This document shows positions 1 to 12,076 of a DNA stretch of 64,000 bases, piece after piece. Within the stretch, counting starts at the first letter, position 1, and each line of letters starts with the position of its first letter. Location: assembly GCA_033439255.1 (NCBI GenBank), contig CM065891.1, positions 1,240,001-1,304,000 of the forward strand. Direction: 5' to 3'. The stretch comes from Hericium rajendrae (Eukaryota > Basidiomycota > Agaricomycetes > Russulales > Hericiaceae). The position numbers and the translations under genes are program-made. The notes under the pieces are model-generated. The model worked only from the letters and a program-made list of their open reading frames with translations, was not told the origin of the DNA and searched no databases.

Positions 1-187
1 TTGAAAGCCATCGTCTTTGTCAGATTTGCTCTTAACTCTGTAGGTATACAAGATGTTAGTGCGCAGGTCTAAAGGTATGGATTTGTCTGAGATACGCGAT
101 GAAATCCGAAGGTCAAAGGACGTATCGGCGGGCGCTTCTAGAGCGATATAGCGCGATGTAGGTTATCCCAGAAAGGCAGGTCTCCTG

Positions 188-235
188 CTAGTCTCCGAGC
201 AGACCTTACACAGAAGAAAGTCGTTCTGTGTTTAA
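188..235 (+). mobile_element. 48-bp mini-insertion, copy 1, with 9-bp target duplication
   Basis: A 48-nt segment is bracketed by the direct repeat ggtctcctg (179-187 and 236-244; by chance extendable to 12 bp). It matches the segment at 39957-40004 at 42 of 48 positions, and that copy has its own, different, 9-bp direct repeat. The element begins ctagtctccg and ends gtgtttaa. Its 3' two thirds form an imperfect hairpin in which cttacacagaa faces ttctgtgtttaag across about 8 nt. It has no coding capacity and no obvious terminal inverted repeats. It lies about 100 bp upstream of the F-box copy A start. The 9-bp duplication is typical of Mutator-like transposons, but the size is far below normal MITEs; class assignment is inference. 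Confidence 0.8.
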
Positions 236-338
236 GGTCTCCTGCTGTAGTTTGTCCAGGCGATATGTAGGTTTCTTCGACTCTCGGCGTTTGCTCAAGG
301 TAGCATACTCAAAATTTGCAACGTAGTAGACATTTACT

Positions 339-2147
339 ATGACCTCAACGTCGCGATTCCTGTCCATTCCTCCCGAGCTCCTGATAATGGTGTTGCAAAA
401 CATGGAATACAAAGATTTGATCGTCTGCTCGATGGTGAGTGTGCGAGACGTTCTGCCATCGTGGCGATTCCCTTCTAAACGACCATCCTAGGTGTGCAAT
501 CGCTTTCACAAATCAGTCAAGGAGGTTGCAGAACTTTTATACACCATCAAACTTGCTGTTGATGGACTCGTCGACGGCCCTCCAGCGACCAGAGCACAAG
601 CGAACGTCTGCAAATTCTCCTCGATCTACGGTCGCGCTGGCGCACCTTTGACTGGATGAAGCGGGAAACTGTAAACCCATATCCGACGAAGCCCAAGCGT
701 AACAATAAGCATTACGCTCAAGGAATATTCTCGCAGGCCATGCGGCTGAGCGGCGAAGAGGACCACCATGAGTCCTCGATCTTCTGTACGACATTACCAA
801 CTCGTGCGATGGGAGCCATGGAAGACGGTTCGCTTGCCGAGAATGATGATCTATGGCACCGGGCCTTCTGTATGGATCCCGCTGCGGACATCGTCATCTT
901 CGTGTCAATCGAAGACGAGAACCTTGAGGACGAGGAGATAGTGGACCAGTTAGCCAGATCCCGCTTGACATTTGTTCCCAGATCTCTCAGTTCGAATGGT
1001 GCCCGCCCGCATCCATTGTGCCGGTCTGAGTCTTTCGAGCTCAATACGGGTTTCTACGATGCCGGAATCATAGAGCCTCAGATTGCTGGAGACATCATTG
1101 GCGTCATCATTGACGATCAAGAGGAGTCTGTCGTGATGTACAACTGGCTCACAGGTCAGCTGATTATCGTGTGTATTCCCCTTTACAGTGACGTGTTACG
1201 CAGCTCTTGACCGCTTGTTTGTGGGTGTAGAGATTGATGCCTTCATATGAACTGTCGATCAGGAACTTCACGTTTCTTTCTCCTAGGTCATTCGTGTTGT
1301 CCACGGCGCAGTGGAATGGACGCACGTATACTCAGCGCATTTTGATATTATTCACACTCTGTGACGAGCCCTGGGGCGATCAGGAATGGGTAGTTGCTAC
1401 TGACGCACTCAAATCCCTTGTCAGCTTACTTCTCCCAGAGATCGCTTAGGCTACATCAACACCACACCCTGCGCCTCTTACCAGCCTCGAGACATGCCTT
1501 TCAAGGTTGAAGATCCAAGTCGTATCTTGGTGTACGACGCGGGCAGATATGATAGTCAATCAAGCGTGAGGATGATAATTCACACTGATGTGTTCATAAA
1601 AGTTAAGGAGCTTGTGTCAAGGGGATCCGACACCATGTCTCAAACCCACCAAATACGTATACCTTGGGAAGCCTGGGGCCCAAAATATACCCGATTATTC
1701 ATGGCGAGGGCCCACGATTATGTCGATCTTCCATAGAGGTGAGTATCTACTTTACTACACTGTTATTCCTCGATGCTGATGACATCTGGAGACCAATTCA
1801 TGGCGAACGAATGATTATGCAACTGACAGAGGCTGACGAATCAAAAACATATCTGATGGATTTCAACCGTCGCGCGCATTGTCGACAGATTGCCTCTGGG
1901 AACGATTCCGTGCTCATCACTGAGCCTTCGATCCTCCCGCCATTACTGTTCACCACTCCGGTTACATCTTCCCTGCCGTACACCGCAGTTCGCATTCCGG
2001 ACGAGCATTTGTATGATGGATTTTTGCTGGATGAGCAGCGGTTGCTTGGTCTCAAGGTGAGTCTGTAGATTGACTCATCTGTATTGGTACTCAAGTTGAA
2101 TGCAGGGTTCTAGACCTGTTCAAGAGCTCGATGTATTCGTGTTCTAG
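339..2147 (+). pseudogene. F-box-like protein, copy A (frame-broken)
   Basis: This belongs to the Agaricomycete F-box family, whose members are expected to be SCF ubiquitin-ligase substrate receptors. The N-terminal helix-rich F-box segment (PPELLIMVLQNMEYKDL) ends at an intron (435-491). It is followed by the family block VDGLVDGPP and a repeated beta-strand region with MDPAADIVIFV, LSSNGARPHP, the IAGDIIGV motif and SFVLSTAQWNG. The last short exon ends QELDVFVF at 2147. Compared with copies B-D in this window, copy A lacks one C in a C-run near 583. It has lost about seven codons with a frame change at the stop 1447-1449 (GQFPSG in copy C is missing). It also has CAG changed to TAG at 1734-1736 before the conserved donor. 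Splice sites are otherwise conserved. Multiple independent lesions make a pseudogene likely even if one is a sequencing indel. Confidence 0.8.
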
Positions 2148-3315
2148 CCAAATACCACGGATTTTTACATATGCTCTTCACTTTATAAAAACTATCTAGC
2201 AATCAGTCAAAACATGGTCTCCACTCATCTGTACCCTGCATTTATCTGTCAGCAATCATTTTCTTCTGAAAGTGGGTCGATCTTCGTGTCGTCTCTTGCC
2301 ACGAGCCGTGCAGACTCAAAAGAAACTCCTTCGAGCCAGGTGCATCTCAGAATACCACAGGTCCCGACAGGGCTATGCCATGATGGTTCAAAATGCAATC
2401 CAGGATGAATAATCTATTGCGTACCGTGAGGGACATCTTTACGCTTACACTGACTGCGACGTCCGTTATGGTTATGGACTGAAGTCCAGCATCTCGAGGC
2501 GCTAGATTTACCGAATGACACTTCCCGCACCATTGACATACCAGTCTGTGCACTCAATGCAACAGCGAATCATCACAGTGTGCAGTTAGTACTGAAGTGC
2601 GTTTTTAAGCTTTCGGCACGCGATGCGACGGGACCGCCGGCAGGAGTACTGATGATCATTAAGAAAGACATCATCAGGATTTTCGCGTGAAAGCGTTGCT
2701 ATTCTTCGCGATTGACATACAGTAAATAGGACGCAGTAAACAAAGGGAGCTCGGAGGCGAGACTAATGCGCTTGATGCAAGAGATGATTTGGGGCCGAGA
2801 CTGGAAGTGACAGCTTTGTCGTGTGTCTGAGACTAGTATACAGACGCAAAACCTGCTTTGTTATTTTGCCTCCGCCCCGGCGCCATAACAATTACAGTCC
2901 GTCTGATTGGCAGACCATTGCGGCCACGAAGTCTCGAATGGTTGACAAGGTGAGGAAACTCTAAGAAGTTGAGTGGCCAGAACCCGGTCCGGAACCATCT
3001 CGAAAGCACGATGATCGGTACAGGAATTGGCTCCCAATTATTTTGCTTTTTCCCGGATCTACCTCGAACGGGCCGATGGCGCGCCCAATCAGGGATGCCG
3101 AGCCCAATCAGGGATGCCGAGCTATTTGCCGCGGCAAATGTGCCTGACATCAGTAACATCAGATGACCTCAGTGGACAAGGACAATCACATGCGAAACGC
3201 AAGAGCAATTGCTATGTTTCGACGTAGGGAGCCAGGTGCTGAAACCCCTCCTTTATATCCTACTCATCACGATCTCTTCGTCGTCGTCTGGTTTGCACCC
3301 ACCACCTAGCAAACC
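2148..3315. other. Intergenic, no gene seen; 19-bp tandem duplication
   Basis: No open frame here has recognisable protein similarity or a plausible intron-exon structure. At 3084-3121 the 19-nt unit starting cccaatcaggg is repeated exactly twice in tandem. Sequence close to 3240-3315 is CT-rich and is probably the leader of the following hydrolase gene. Confidence 0.6.
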
Positions 3316-6300
3316 ATGATTGACCACATCGTAGGTCGTCCAAATCCATCTTGGAAACGAGCTCAGGTTAGCGTCCGCCGCGATCCCTTGCTGCATTGGA
3401 GCACTGAAATCATATTCGCCCCTGCTTCTACAGGTCATACTGGTTATCATCTTCTGGATATGGCGCATCATATGTGGCAACCCACATGGACCGAGGGTGC
3501 TCTACATACGGCGGATGAATCGAGCAATCAGTGCGTACCTGGCGTTCTAGTGGATGAGCGGCGATCCCTGACTTTTATACTCCTGACGTAGAGCACTTCA
3601 CTCCTTGGCAAATAATTGTCAGCACCCTCACTGCCGTTTACGCCGTGCGACATTTCGATAAATTGCTTGGTCTTAATGGTAGGTGTCTAGGAGGATATGG
3701 TCGCCGGATCTGCTTACCTACTCGTCCTTTGCAGCACCTGAGCCATTGGCCCGACTGGTACGTGGAAGCGTCCTGGTTTTTCACTTTAACCCGGAACTCT
3801 CATCATAAACACTGCAGTATTCACCGTCCTATTATCGTGCGACATGGATTGCTACAGGTTTAGACTCCGGCTTTGCAACAGCGATGGCCATCAGACCGAA
3901 ATGGCTTAGAGACATATGTTCAGTCATATTCTCAGCTTACTATATTGCCTACGCCAATGAAGCCGACGAAAAGGTACGCCTTTTGTCTATCCTTGTCTGC
4001 AGTTGCACTAAGGTCCGTAGCTTCGTCGGTTTCGAGCCGTCCCTACTGTCGAGATGCTCCGTGCTACCTGGGAGAAAACGACGAACCCATATGTACGCCT
4101 TCAGCTCCCCATTCAGCCCTTCCTCCTCACATCTCGAATCTTGCTAGCTTCGCCTTCTCTCCCGGACGGAACATGTGGCGCTCTGCCGCCAGATACTCCT
4201 TCCCCGCCCCAAGTCTTCGCCTTACAAGCGTCCCATCCATGTCTACCTGTATTTTCACCCTTGCGCCGAGGCAGCTCAGAACACCGACCCCCTTGCAATG
4301 CTGGCATTGCAAGAAGACCTAATCCTTGACTTTCCCGGAGGCGGATTTGTGGCCATGACGCCCGAGCACCACGAAGAGCGGCTCAAATCCTGGGCACACT
4401 CTTCTGGCCGCCCTGTCCTGTCCGTCGATTACGGCAAGGTACCCGAACGTGAGTCCCTCAATTCAATTGCCACCCATAAACGGCCTGACAATTCATCATC
4501 GAACTCTAGATCCTTACCCGTTCGCCATTGACGAGGCGTTCGATACGTATCGCATCCTCGTCGAATCCAAGGGCAAGGCGATCGGTATGTCCGGGAAGGC
4601 ACTCAACATAATCATGACCGGTGACTCCGCGTAAGTCTCGTATTTCGTTCTTTGACCTTCATCGTCCACGAGCTCATACCATCGGCAGGGGTGCCACTAT
4701 CATCATCGGCGCGGTCAACAAGATCATTGAACACTCGATCCGCGTCTCGGACCCGTCATCAACGTTTCGCTGGCCCTCGTCTGAGCCTCCGCAGCCGCTT
4801 CCACTGCCCGTCGCCATGGTGTTCAGCTACGCCTGCCTCGACTTCAATTTCACCTCGTGGATGACGCCCGCAAACCTGCGCGTTCTGCGCGAGGAGACTG
4901 AGGCGGACGAGAGCCGCGCCCACGGGCGCACGCCCTCAATCCTGCGGCGCTCGTCGAGCTTCTTCTACCAGTCCGATGGGGAGGACGACGAGTGCGAGGG
5001 GTGGGCGAGCGGGCTCCGCGGGGCGAAGGACCATTTGTCGCATGTGAGCCCGCTGGCGGTCGTCGGCGACGAGCGGCGGAAGCACAAGCTGCGCCGCAAG
5101 AAGAGCTGGGTGGACACGTTAAAGATCGGCTTATCGAAGAGCGCGCCGACGAACGGGCCGAAGCAGACGCGCCGAAAGTCAACGGGCCAGTTGAAGCGGG
5201 GCCTGGGGAGGGCGTCGGATGGCGAGTCGGAGAGCGATGGTGCAGATGCGGAGGAGGACTACAGCGATCTGCCTGAAGAGGATCGTCCGCTGCAAGCTCG
5301 TGTCCGCTACAGCTCGCAGACGGAGCCGTCCAGCCCTGTCCTTGGCAGAGACTTCGCCGCAAAAGACGTCAGGTACCCTCACCCTCTGGACGCCGCGGAG
5401 CAAGCAAAGCTTGAAGCTGCTGTAGTCCAAGCGGATGTGGAAGTCGAGAGCCGGAGGCAGCAGGAGGGTGCGCAGTGGAAGAAGGAGCCGATCGGGACGC
5501 GTCTGACGATGACAAGCCGCACGGGGTACTTCCAGGACCGCATCATATCACCAAGCATGGTGTGTCATTTCTTGTTAGCTGTTAGATGGCCGAGCAATGC
5601 GCTGACGCCGTGTACAGATGCGCGCGATGGCAATCCTGTACATCGGTCCTCATCTGAACCCCGACTTCATGACCGATTACCACATCTCGCCGATCCTCAC
5701 GCCGTCGCAGCTTCTCGCACGGTACCCACCGCTCCTGATGCAATGCGGGGAAAAGGACCCCTTTGTGGACGATAGCATCATCTTCGCGGGCCGCGTGCGT
5801 GAGGCGAAGCGGCAGCGCAAGGAGGAGCTGCGCAAGACTGCGAGCGAGCTGCGCAAAGCCGCGAAGGAGCACGATGCGGTCGATGACGAGCTGGCGCAGC
5901 TGGAGAGCCAGAGCGAAGACGACTGGGTGCGGTTGCAGATCTTCTCCGAATGGAGCCACGGCTACTTGCAGATGCCGACGCTGATGCACGAGGCGGCCGG
6001 GGTGATTCGCGACATTGCGGCCTGGATGGAGGACATGTTTGTCATGGCGAACCCGCCCGCTGAGCCTGAGGCCGGCGCGGAGCAGCCGAGCCTCCGCTCT
6101 GCCGTGGGTTACAGGCGGCCATCGTTTTTCAGCCGCCTCTGGGCGTGGGCAACGAGTGGACATGAGCAGGAGACGATTCCACGTATCCCCCGCGTGCGCA
6201 TCACGTCTCCCACGGAAGCCGAGGGCTATACGACTGCGCTCACGACGGACACGGAAACCGAGAACGACGAGGGCATCACGTTTGTCCCCAAGGCCCGGCG

Positions 6301-6664
6301 GGAGAAAGGCTCCTTCGGCAGCGACGAGACTGTGAACGGCAGGCCGCTCATCAAGAAGCCGGTCGATCGTGCCATTGCGCACGGGAACGGATCGACAGTG
6401 CCCAAGGCGAACGGGAACGCAAACGGATCGGCGAACGGGCGGTCTGCAGGGTTACGAGCGGAGGGCGAGCGCGCGGCTAACGGTGGCGGGCTAGACCAGG
6501 ATGGGGACGAGCGGGCGTCGCGATCGCGCACGCGGTCTCCGAAGTCGGCGGACACGCCGGGGAGAGGGAATGGGAGTGCGTCAGCGGGGCAGACCATATC
6601 AGAGCAGGAGCTGATGCGAAGGCGGCGGTTGCTGGACTCGCATATTTTTGTGAGCGAAGGATAG
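3316..6664 (+). CDS. Membrane-associated alpha/beta hydrolase of the hormone-sensitive lipase type
   Basis: The predicted protein has about 940 residues in about ten exons and is likely a neutral-lipid or ester hydrolase. Exon 1 is MIDHIVGRPNPSWKRAQ (3316-3366). Hydrophobic stretches in the next exons (VILVIIFWIWRII, then IIVSTLTAVYAV, then SVIFSAYYIAYA) suggest N-terminal membrane anchoring. The hydrolase core shows an oxyanion-type FPGGGF near residue 214 and the nucleophile elbow GDSAG near 300. The latter is split by an intron whose donor follows GC of the Ala codon (about 4630-4688). The acid is probably in CGEKDPFVDD and the histidine in WSHGYLQMP. Between nucleophile and acid lies an unusually long charged, low-complexity insert (about 4900-5550) with Ser/Arg-rich blocks, possibly regulatory. 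The C-terminal 120 residues are Asn/Gly/Ala-rich and disordered. I saw no frame break. Exons were joined by hand from GT-AG sites and family resemblance, so small exons near 3530-4060 are the least certain. Confidence 0.85.
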
Positions 6665-7716
6665 GTGAACGTATAATATTAATATTTGTAGCAGACTCAC
6701 TAACAATAATGTACCGGACTCCATGTATTTAAACACCGTGTATCGTTCGCTGCAGGGTCAAATTGATATTTTTTGTATCGGTTTCAGGGTTTGAGGTCCG
6801 GCGTTGCTGCTGACTGCAGTGTGCTCGTGGAGAAAATGAGGCGGGCTTGCGTGTGCGCCTAATATTAGTATGTGAAATCGGTGTTCCATACATACCTGGG
6901 CAGCACCCTTCAAGTACCCTTGGACCTTGGATCCTTGGATCGTAATGATGCGCACGATCGTGTTGGTGTCGATGGGCGGTTCAAACGAGAACGAGAGCAT
7001 CGCATCGCATGTTTCATGCCGTGCATCTCCTACGGGACGCCCATGTGCCCTGACAAGAGTGCTAGAACACTGACGGTTGTGTTGATTCGATACGTACGGC
7101 AAGCAGGAGGATTACAGTATGTGAGCGGGGAAGCGCCGTACCGCCACGAGGCTCGCTTGGCCGGGCTGCCGGCGCATCAGGCTCAATCGAAAGCGGTCCA
7201 CTCTTCGCGTCGGTTCGTCGTACGAGTTCACTCTTGCTAGGCCCTCGTGCGGGTCTCAAGGAGCTCAAGCTTCAAGGTCCCAAGAATCAACTGACGCGTA
7301 GATATCCGATGGCCATTAGCGTTCAGACAGGTGCAGAGAATTTCGGTGGGAGCGTGGAAAAATACGCGGAGGAGCAGGATTGTACCGGCGGTAGACCGGT
7401 TGCCTGACGGAAGCGTGCGAACGGAAACTGGTCGCTCAGTTCGCCATAAACGACGTTTCCTTTTGTCTTTACATCTCAACTTTCCTCTCGCAATTCCCTT
7501 CTGTACGTCCTCTGCCCTCTGATCGTCTGATGAACGTCGTAGCTGATTTTTCTGTGATTTGTGTCTGCAGGGCCACAACCCCGCAGCACTCAGACGCCCG
7601 TCGCTTCGCCAAACATATAATCAGCTTCGCCTGCATCGCTTTCCTGACCCGACCCTTCTTACTGCTATAACTCGATCTCCTTCTCCCCATACCCAACCTG
7701 CTCAACGTCATCCACT
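6665..7716. other. Intergenic, promoter and leader of the zinc-finger gene
   Basis: No coding frame is supported. The 3' part (about 7440-7716) is strongly CT-rich, as in basidiomycete 5' leaders. It contains a probable leader intron beginning at gtacgtcctctg (about 7503) and ending in tgtctgcag (about 7570). The 5' part holds the terminator of the hydrolase gene. Confidence 0.5.
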
Positions 7717-9310
7717 ATGCATGCTACCCTGCGCAACTTTGGGCCTCACCCCCACGCGTTCTGGGATACGCCTGGTGCAAGCACCAGCGCTACCCCAACG
7801 CCCAGCGGCCCAGAGTCCCTCGCCACACCCGCGAAGCCCTCCCGCGCGTCCTCTCATTCGTCGATGGATGCGAGCATAGACCCCCAATTGAGCGGCGGTG
7901 GCGAACTCTCCGCCAATGGGCAATACGTCCTTACACAACAGCCGGCGCCTCAGCCTCCCGGAAACGGGCATCCACATCTGCCAAACGCGAACGCGAACTT
8001 TCGCCGCTATGTCATGCAGCAGCATCAGGACGGTGACATCGGCGCTGCTTACGGTGGGGCAGTCTACGAACTCGGCCCGCCGCCGCCCATCCCACTGCAT
8101 TCCCCGCAGAATTCGATCCACTACGCGTACGCCTCAATGGCGGCAGCCCATGCCCACCTGCTGCCGCCCCAGTTGCCGCAGGCCCCGCCCCAGACGCAAA
8201 CCCCCGGGGCCACAACGCCCCCAGACGCGCCGGGCAGCGCGCCTCCAGGCCGGGCATCGCCCACAAGCGCGAGTGCCACACCCATTCCGTCCGCGCGTGC
8301 CTCGCCCCGCCTGCACTCGCACGCCGCGAACCCGCCCTACCCCGCCACGCGCCGCGACGGCCGACGCAGCCCGAAGCCCGAGTCATACTACGCGCCCCAG
8401 GCCGCGCTGCTCTATAGCCACGCGCAGGTGATCCAGACGCCGACCGCGGGCGCGAGCTCCGCCACGAGCCCGTTTGCGCCATCGCCCGCGGGCCCGCCGG
8501 GCTCGGTGCCGCGCCTGCCGCCCATACTGCAGGTCGAGAAGCAGCAGGTCACGACGACCGCCACGCAAGCGGCGAGCGCAAGCCGCAGGCGGAACGAGGC
8601 GCATTTTATCTGCCCCGTGCCTGGCTGTGGCAGCACGTTTACGAGGAGGTTCAATCTGCGAGGTGCGTCGTCTTTGCGCTCGGGCGTCTCATTGCGGCTT
8701 TGTGGCTGACTCGCTCTGTACAGGACATTTACGCTCACATACCGAAGAGCGGCCTTATGTCTGCGATTGGCCTGGCTGCAACAAGGGCTTTGCACGCCAG
8801 CACGACTGCAAGTGGGTGTTCTCCGTCATGATGCCCTCTGTCATACTTTGGTGATCTACTCGACTGACATCTGCCTGCTGCAGACGGCATCAGGCGCTCC
8901 ACACGGCAAAGTCCCAGAGCAACGCCTGCCAAGGCTGCGGGAAGACCTTCAGCAGACTGGATGCACTCAACGTAAGCATGACCGCCCATCTCTCTTCCAA
9001 GCCACTGACCAACGCGCTGCCTACAGAGACACCGTGCGTGCATATCCGACCTGCCCGTGTGCCACGCTCATTACTGACATCACTTCATGTAGTGCGGTCC
9101 GACGGCGGCTCCGAGTGTCGCCAGGCAACCGAGAACAAGGCGTCCCCGGACGGCACGGCGGGCGCCCCGAACGCAACGGCAGCCGGCGACGGCAGCGCCT
9201 CGGGCTCTGCGACGACCAGCCCGTCGCCCGCGTCGACGCCGCTCAGCAATCCGCCTGCTGCGGAGGCTGGTGCTGAACGCGCGCCCACGCCCAGCAACGC
9301 GTCGGATTAG
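7717..9310 (+). CDS. C2H2/CCHC zinc-finger transcription factor, Swi5/Ace2-like finger arrangement
   Basis: This is a nuclear DNA-binding regulator. The first exon (7717-8662) encodes about 300 residues of Pro/Ala/Ser/His-rich disordered sequence ending in finger 1, CPVPGCGSTFTRRFNLRGH. Its end and finger 2 (YVCDWPGCNKGFARQHD) lie in exon 2, and RHQALH in exon 3 completes it. The third finger, CQGCGKTFSRLDALN then RHLRSDGGSEC, lacks the last histidine and offers a cysteine instead. This C-C-H-C pattern follows two C2H2 fingers as in yeast Swi5/Ace2. The acceptor at about 9094 is needed to complete finger 3. The C-terminal tail is Ala/Ser/Pro-rich and ends NASD. Introns split each finger at 8663-8723, 8815-8882, 8970-9026 and 9034-9093. 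The target genes cannot be read from sequence, and Swi5/Ace2 orthology is only suggested by the finger pattern. Confidence 0.85.
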
Positions 9311-10253
9311 CGCGACGGGGGCGTCATGTAATGGTATCGTGCGAGGATTGCTTCTGTGTTGCGGTGTGCTCCGGTTTCTAGGCTTCTGTTTCTGATGCTT
9401 GAATGTTTAATACAGTTTGCTTATTGGATTCGTGCGCGCTGCGGCTGTCTGCCGGGCGTGATGGATGGATGTATGTAAGTGTGGGCGTCTTGCATCTCGA
9501 GACGACCTGGATACGGTGAGGATCTTGCGCTTTGTGGCGATGGGCTCTACGGCAACGCAGCAAGCTGTCTCGTTGCCAAGCCATCAGAATCTTCATCCAT
9601 GAACAGGTGGTTTTTCATTCTAATGCTAAGTGACACGGTTTCTGTCGTTTGAGTGGGTCTGCTCCCGATGTTTACGCATGCTGATGGGCGAGACTTGGGC
9701 GAGACTGGGTAGAGACAACAGTTCGCCGTAAGCACTTGCCCATTGAGCAGTACGACTACTTGTTCTGCACCGAAGATAAAGACGAAGACGTCCAGGCATG
9801 TCCAGCCCTGCACGGTCCATCAGCGAGCGTAAATAGATATTCTGGAAGCTGTTACCCGTCCGTGCATAGCGAGTCAGATCCTTAGATAGGGTACGACGGA
9901 TATCATACTGAACGCGGCAAAGTGTCGAGCTGGAACTTAGGCGGAGCGTTCGAACGCCGGCGGAACGCGGACTGGATGCAGGGTCGTAGCTCTGGCGCCG
10001 CGTACATCTGTCGGTTTGAGCGATGCTGATGAAGTCCGCGGATGTAACGGACTGTGCACCCGGTGTGGCCATGGCGATATGCCTGAGGGTGCTGATCGAA
10101 CTGGGATATTCTTAGACGTACTTAGCGCGAGACATCTTCGGGCCAAACAGTCGTGGAACACAAAGAGAAGGTCAGAATGGGGGAAAGAGTATACATTGAC
10201 CAACGTCGGTATCAGAATGAAGAGTACATATGGTATCCCTTGTGGTACTGGGC
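9311..10253. other. Intergenic between convergent genes; nothing recognised
   Basis: The region lies between the stop of the zinc-finger gene (+) and the stop of F-box copy B (-), so it should contain two terminators. Reverse-strand open frames of 88-148 codons exist but have no domain features and arise in GC-rich sequence. Confidence 0.5.
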
Positions 10254-12076
10254 TCAGAACACGAATACATCGAGTTTTTGAGTGGGTCTATAATCCTGCA
10301 CTCGAGATTGAATATAAATACAGGCGGGTCAGTGTACAGACTTACCTTCAGACCGATCAACCGCTGCTCATCCAGCAAAAAACCATTGTATGAGTCCGCG
10401 TTTGGAATGCGGATGGCTGTGTACGGCAGGGAAGTTGTGACCGGATTCGCGAACAATGACGGTGGGAGGATTGAAGGTTCAGTGATGAGCGCGGTATCGT
10501 CGAGCCCAGACGACATCTGTCGGCGATGCGCGCGGCGGTTGAAATCCATCAGGTACGCAGTTTCTTCGCCGGCCTCTGTCATTTGCATAACTGTTCGTTC
10601 GCCATGGATTGGGCTTAAATGGTCGTCAGAATTGAGGCAGTGTAGTAGCATAGATACCCACCTCGGTAGGTCAGAGAAATAAAAAGGGGCATCCGCCATG
10701 AATAGTCGGGTATATTCTGGGCCCCAGGCATCCCAAGGTATACGGCGAGGATGAACCGTAGCGGTAGACCCCGCCGACGAGAGCAAGTTCTTGGCATTCT
10801 TGAACACATCGGTGTGGACAACCATTCTCACGGTTTCCTGGTCGATATCGGCCCATGCGTCATACACCAGGATGCGACTTGGATCATCAACCTTGAAAGG
10901 CACGCCGCGAGGCTGGTAAGAGGTGCATGGTGTTGTCTCGATAAGAGAGTTGCCAGTATTCTGTCCTTCAGCCAGTTCTGGGAGCATGAGAGTGACGATA
11001 TGCTTGACTGAGCCGGTAGTAATTGTCCATGGCACTCCGTCCGAGGACTCGTCGCAGAACGTGAACAAGAGCAAAGCATGTTCAACAGGTGCACGCCCAT
11101 TCCACAGCGCCGCGTACAAAACGAATGACCGAGAGGAGAGAAAAAGGAAGTTTCTGATTAACCACGACGGATTGCTATCGAGGCGTCCCATTCGCTATTC
11201 CCATGATTGATGAGTAGTCAGCTTAATAGCACATTAATATATGAAGCGGGGTACATACGACGACTAGTTCACCCGTATGCCAGTTGTAGATCACCAAATA
11301 ACCCGAATCCTGCTCGTCGCCGGCCGCGATTGTGACACCAGCCATGTCTCCCGCAATCTGAGGGTCCAAGGGGCCGCCGCCGTAGTCCACTCCGAAGAGC
11401 TTGATAGGGTCAGACTGGCATAATCGATGCAGGCTGTCGTCATTCGAACTGAGAGATCTGGGAGCAAACATCAAGCAGATTTCCTCCTCCTCCTCGCGAT
11501 CGTCCGGGGTTAATTCGTCTTCAATCCGTACAAACATGACGACGTCTGCAGCGGGATCCATGCAAAAGGGCCAGTAGCTTCGAAGATCAGTCATCGATCC
11601 GTATTCCGCTGCTTCTGTCGCACGGGTTGGTAACATGATATGGAAAATCGAGGTTGGATGCCCTTCGCTGCTCAAGTGCATGCTCTGTGAATATATTCCT
11701 TGAGCGTAATGCATAGTATGTTCCTTTCGCCTCGTTGGATATGGGTTACCCTTTCTCGCTTCACCCAGTCGAAGGTACGCCAGCGCTTGCGACGATCCAG
11801 GAGAAATCGCAGACGTTCGGTTGTGCTCAGGTCGCTGGGAGGCCCGTCGACGAGTCCATCAACGCCGAGTTCGACGATGTATGAAAGCACAATAGCCTCT
11901 TTAACTAGTTTGTAAAAGCGTTTGCACACCTTGAATGGTCGCTTAGAGGAAAATCTTGCCACAACATGTGGCACACGCACCATCGAGGAGGCGATCAAGT
12001 CTTTATAACCCAGATTTTGCAGCATCATTATCAGGATCTCTGCAGGAAAAACCACAAACTGCAACTTTGAGGCCAT
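10254..12076 (-). pseudogene. F-box-like protein, copy B (one frame break)
   Basis: Copy B is the same family as copies A, C and D, and probably an SCF substrate receptor. The start MASKLQF at 12076 matches the family; an in-frame ATG at 12091 is upstream and not conserved. Exon 1 carries FPAEILIMMLQNLGYKDLI, and after the first intron comes VCKRFYKLVKEA with VDGLVDGPPSD. Later blocks are FCMDPAADVVMFV, IAGDMAGVTI, IYNWHTGELVVV, SFVLYAALWNG, the IPWDAWGPEYTRLFM motif and MDFNRRAHRRQM. The last exon ends QKLDVFVF (stop 10254-10256). Against copy A, one A is missing from an A-run near 11744-11748, which shifts frame between VKRERV and MHYAQGIY. Everything downstream is open, so copy B is either a very young pseudogene or an intact gene with a sequencing indel. 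Confidence 0.75.

Noticed and set aside
3084-3121. 19-bp exact tandem repeat considered as a transposon footprint
   Set aside because: The copies are directly adjacent with nothing between them, so simple slippage explains it.
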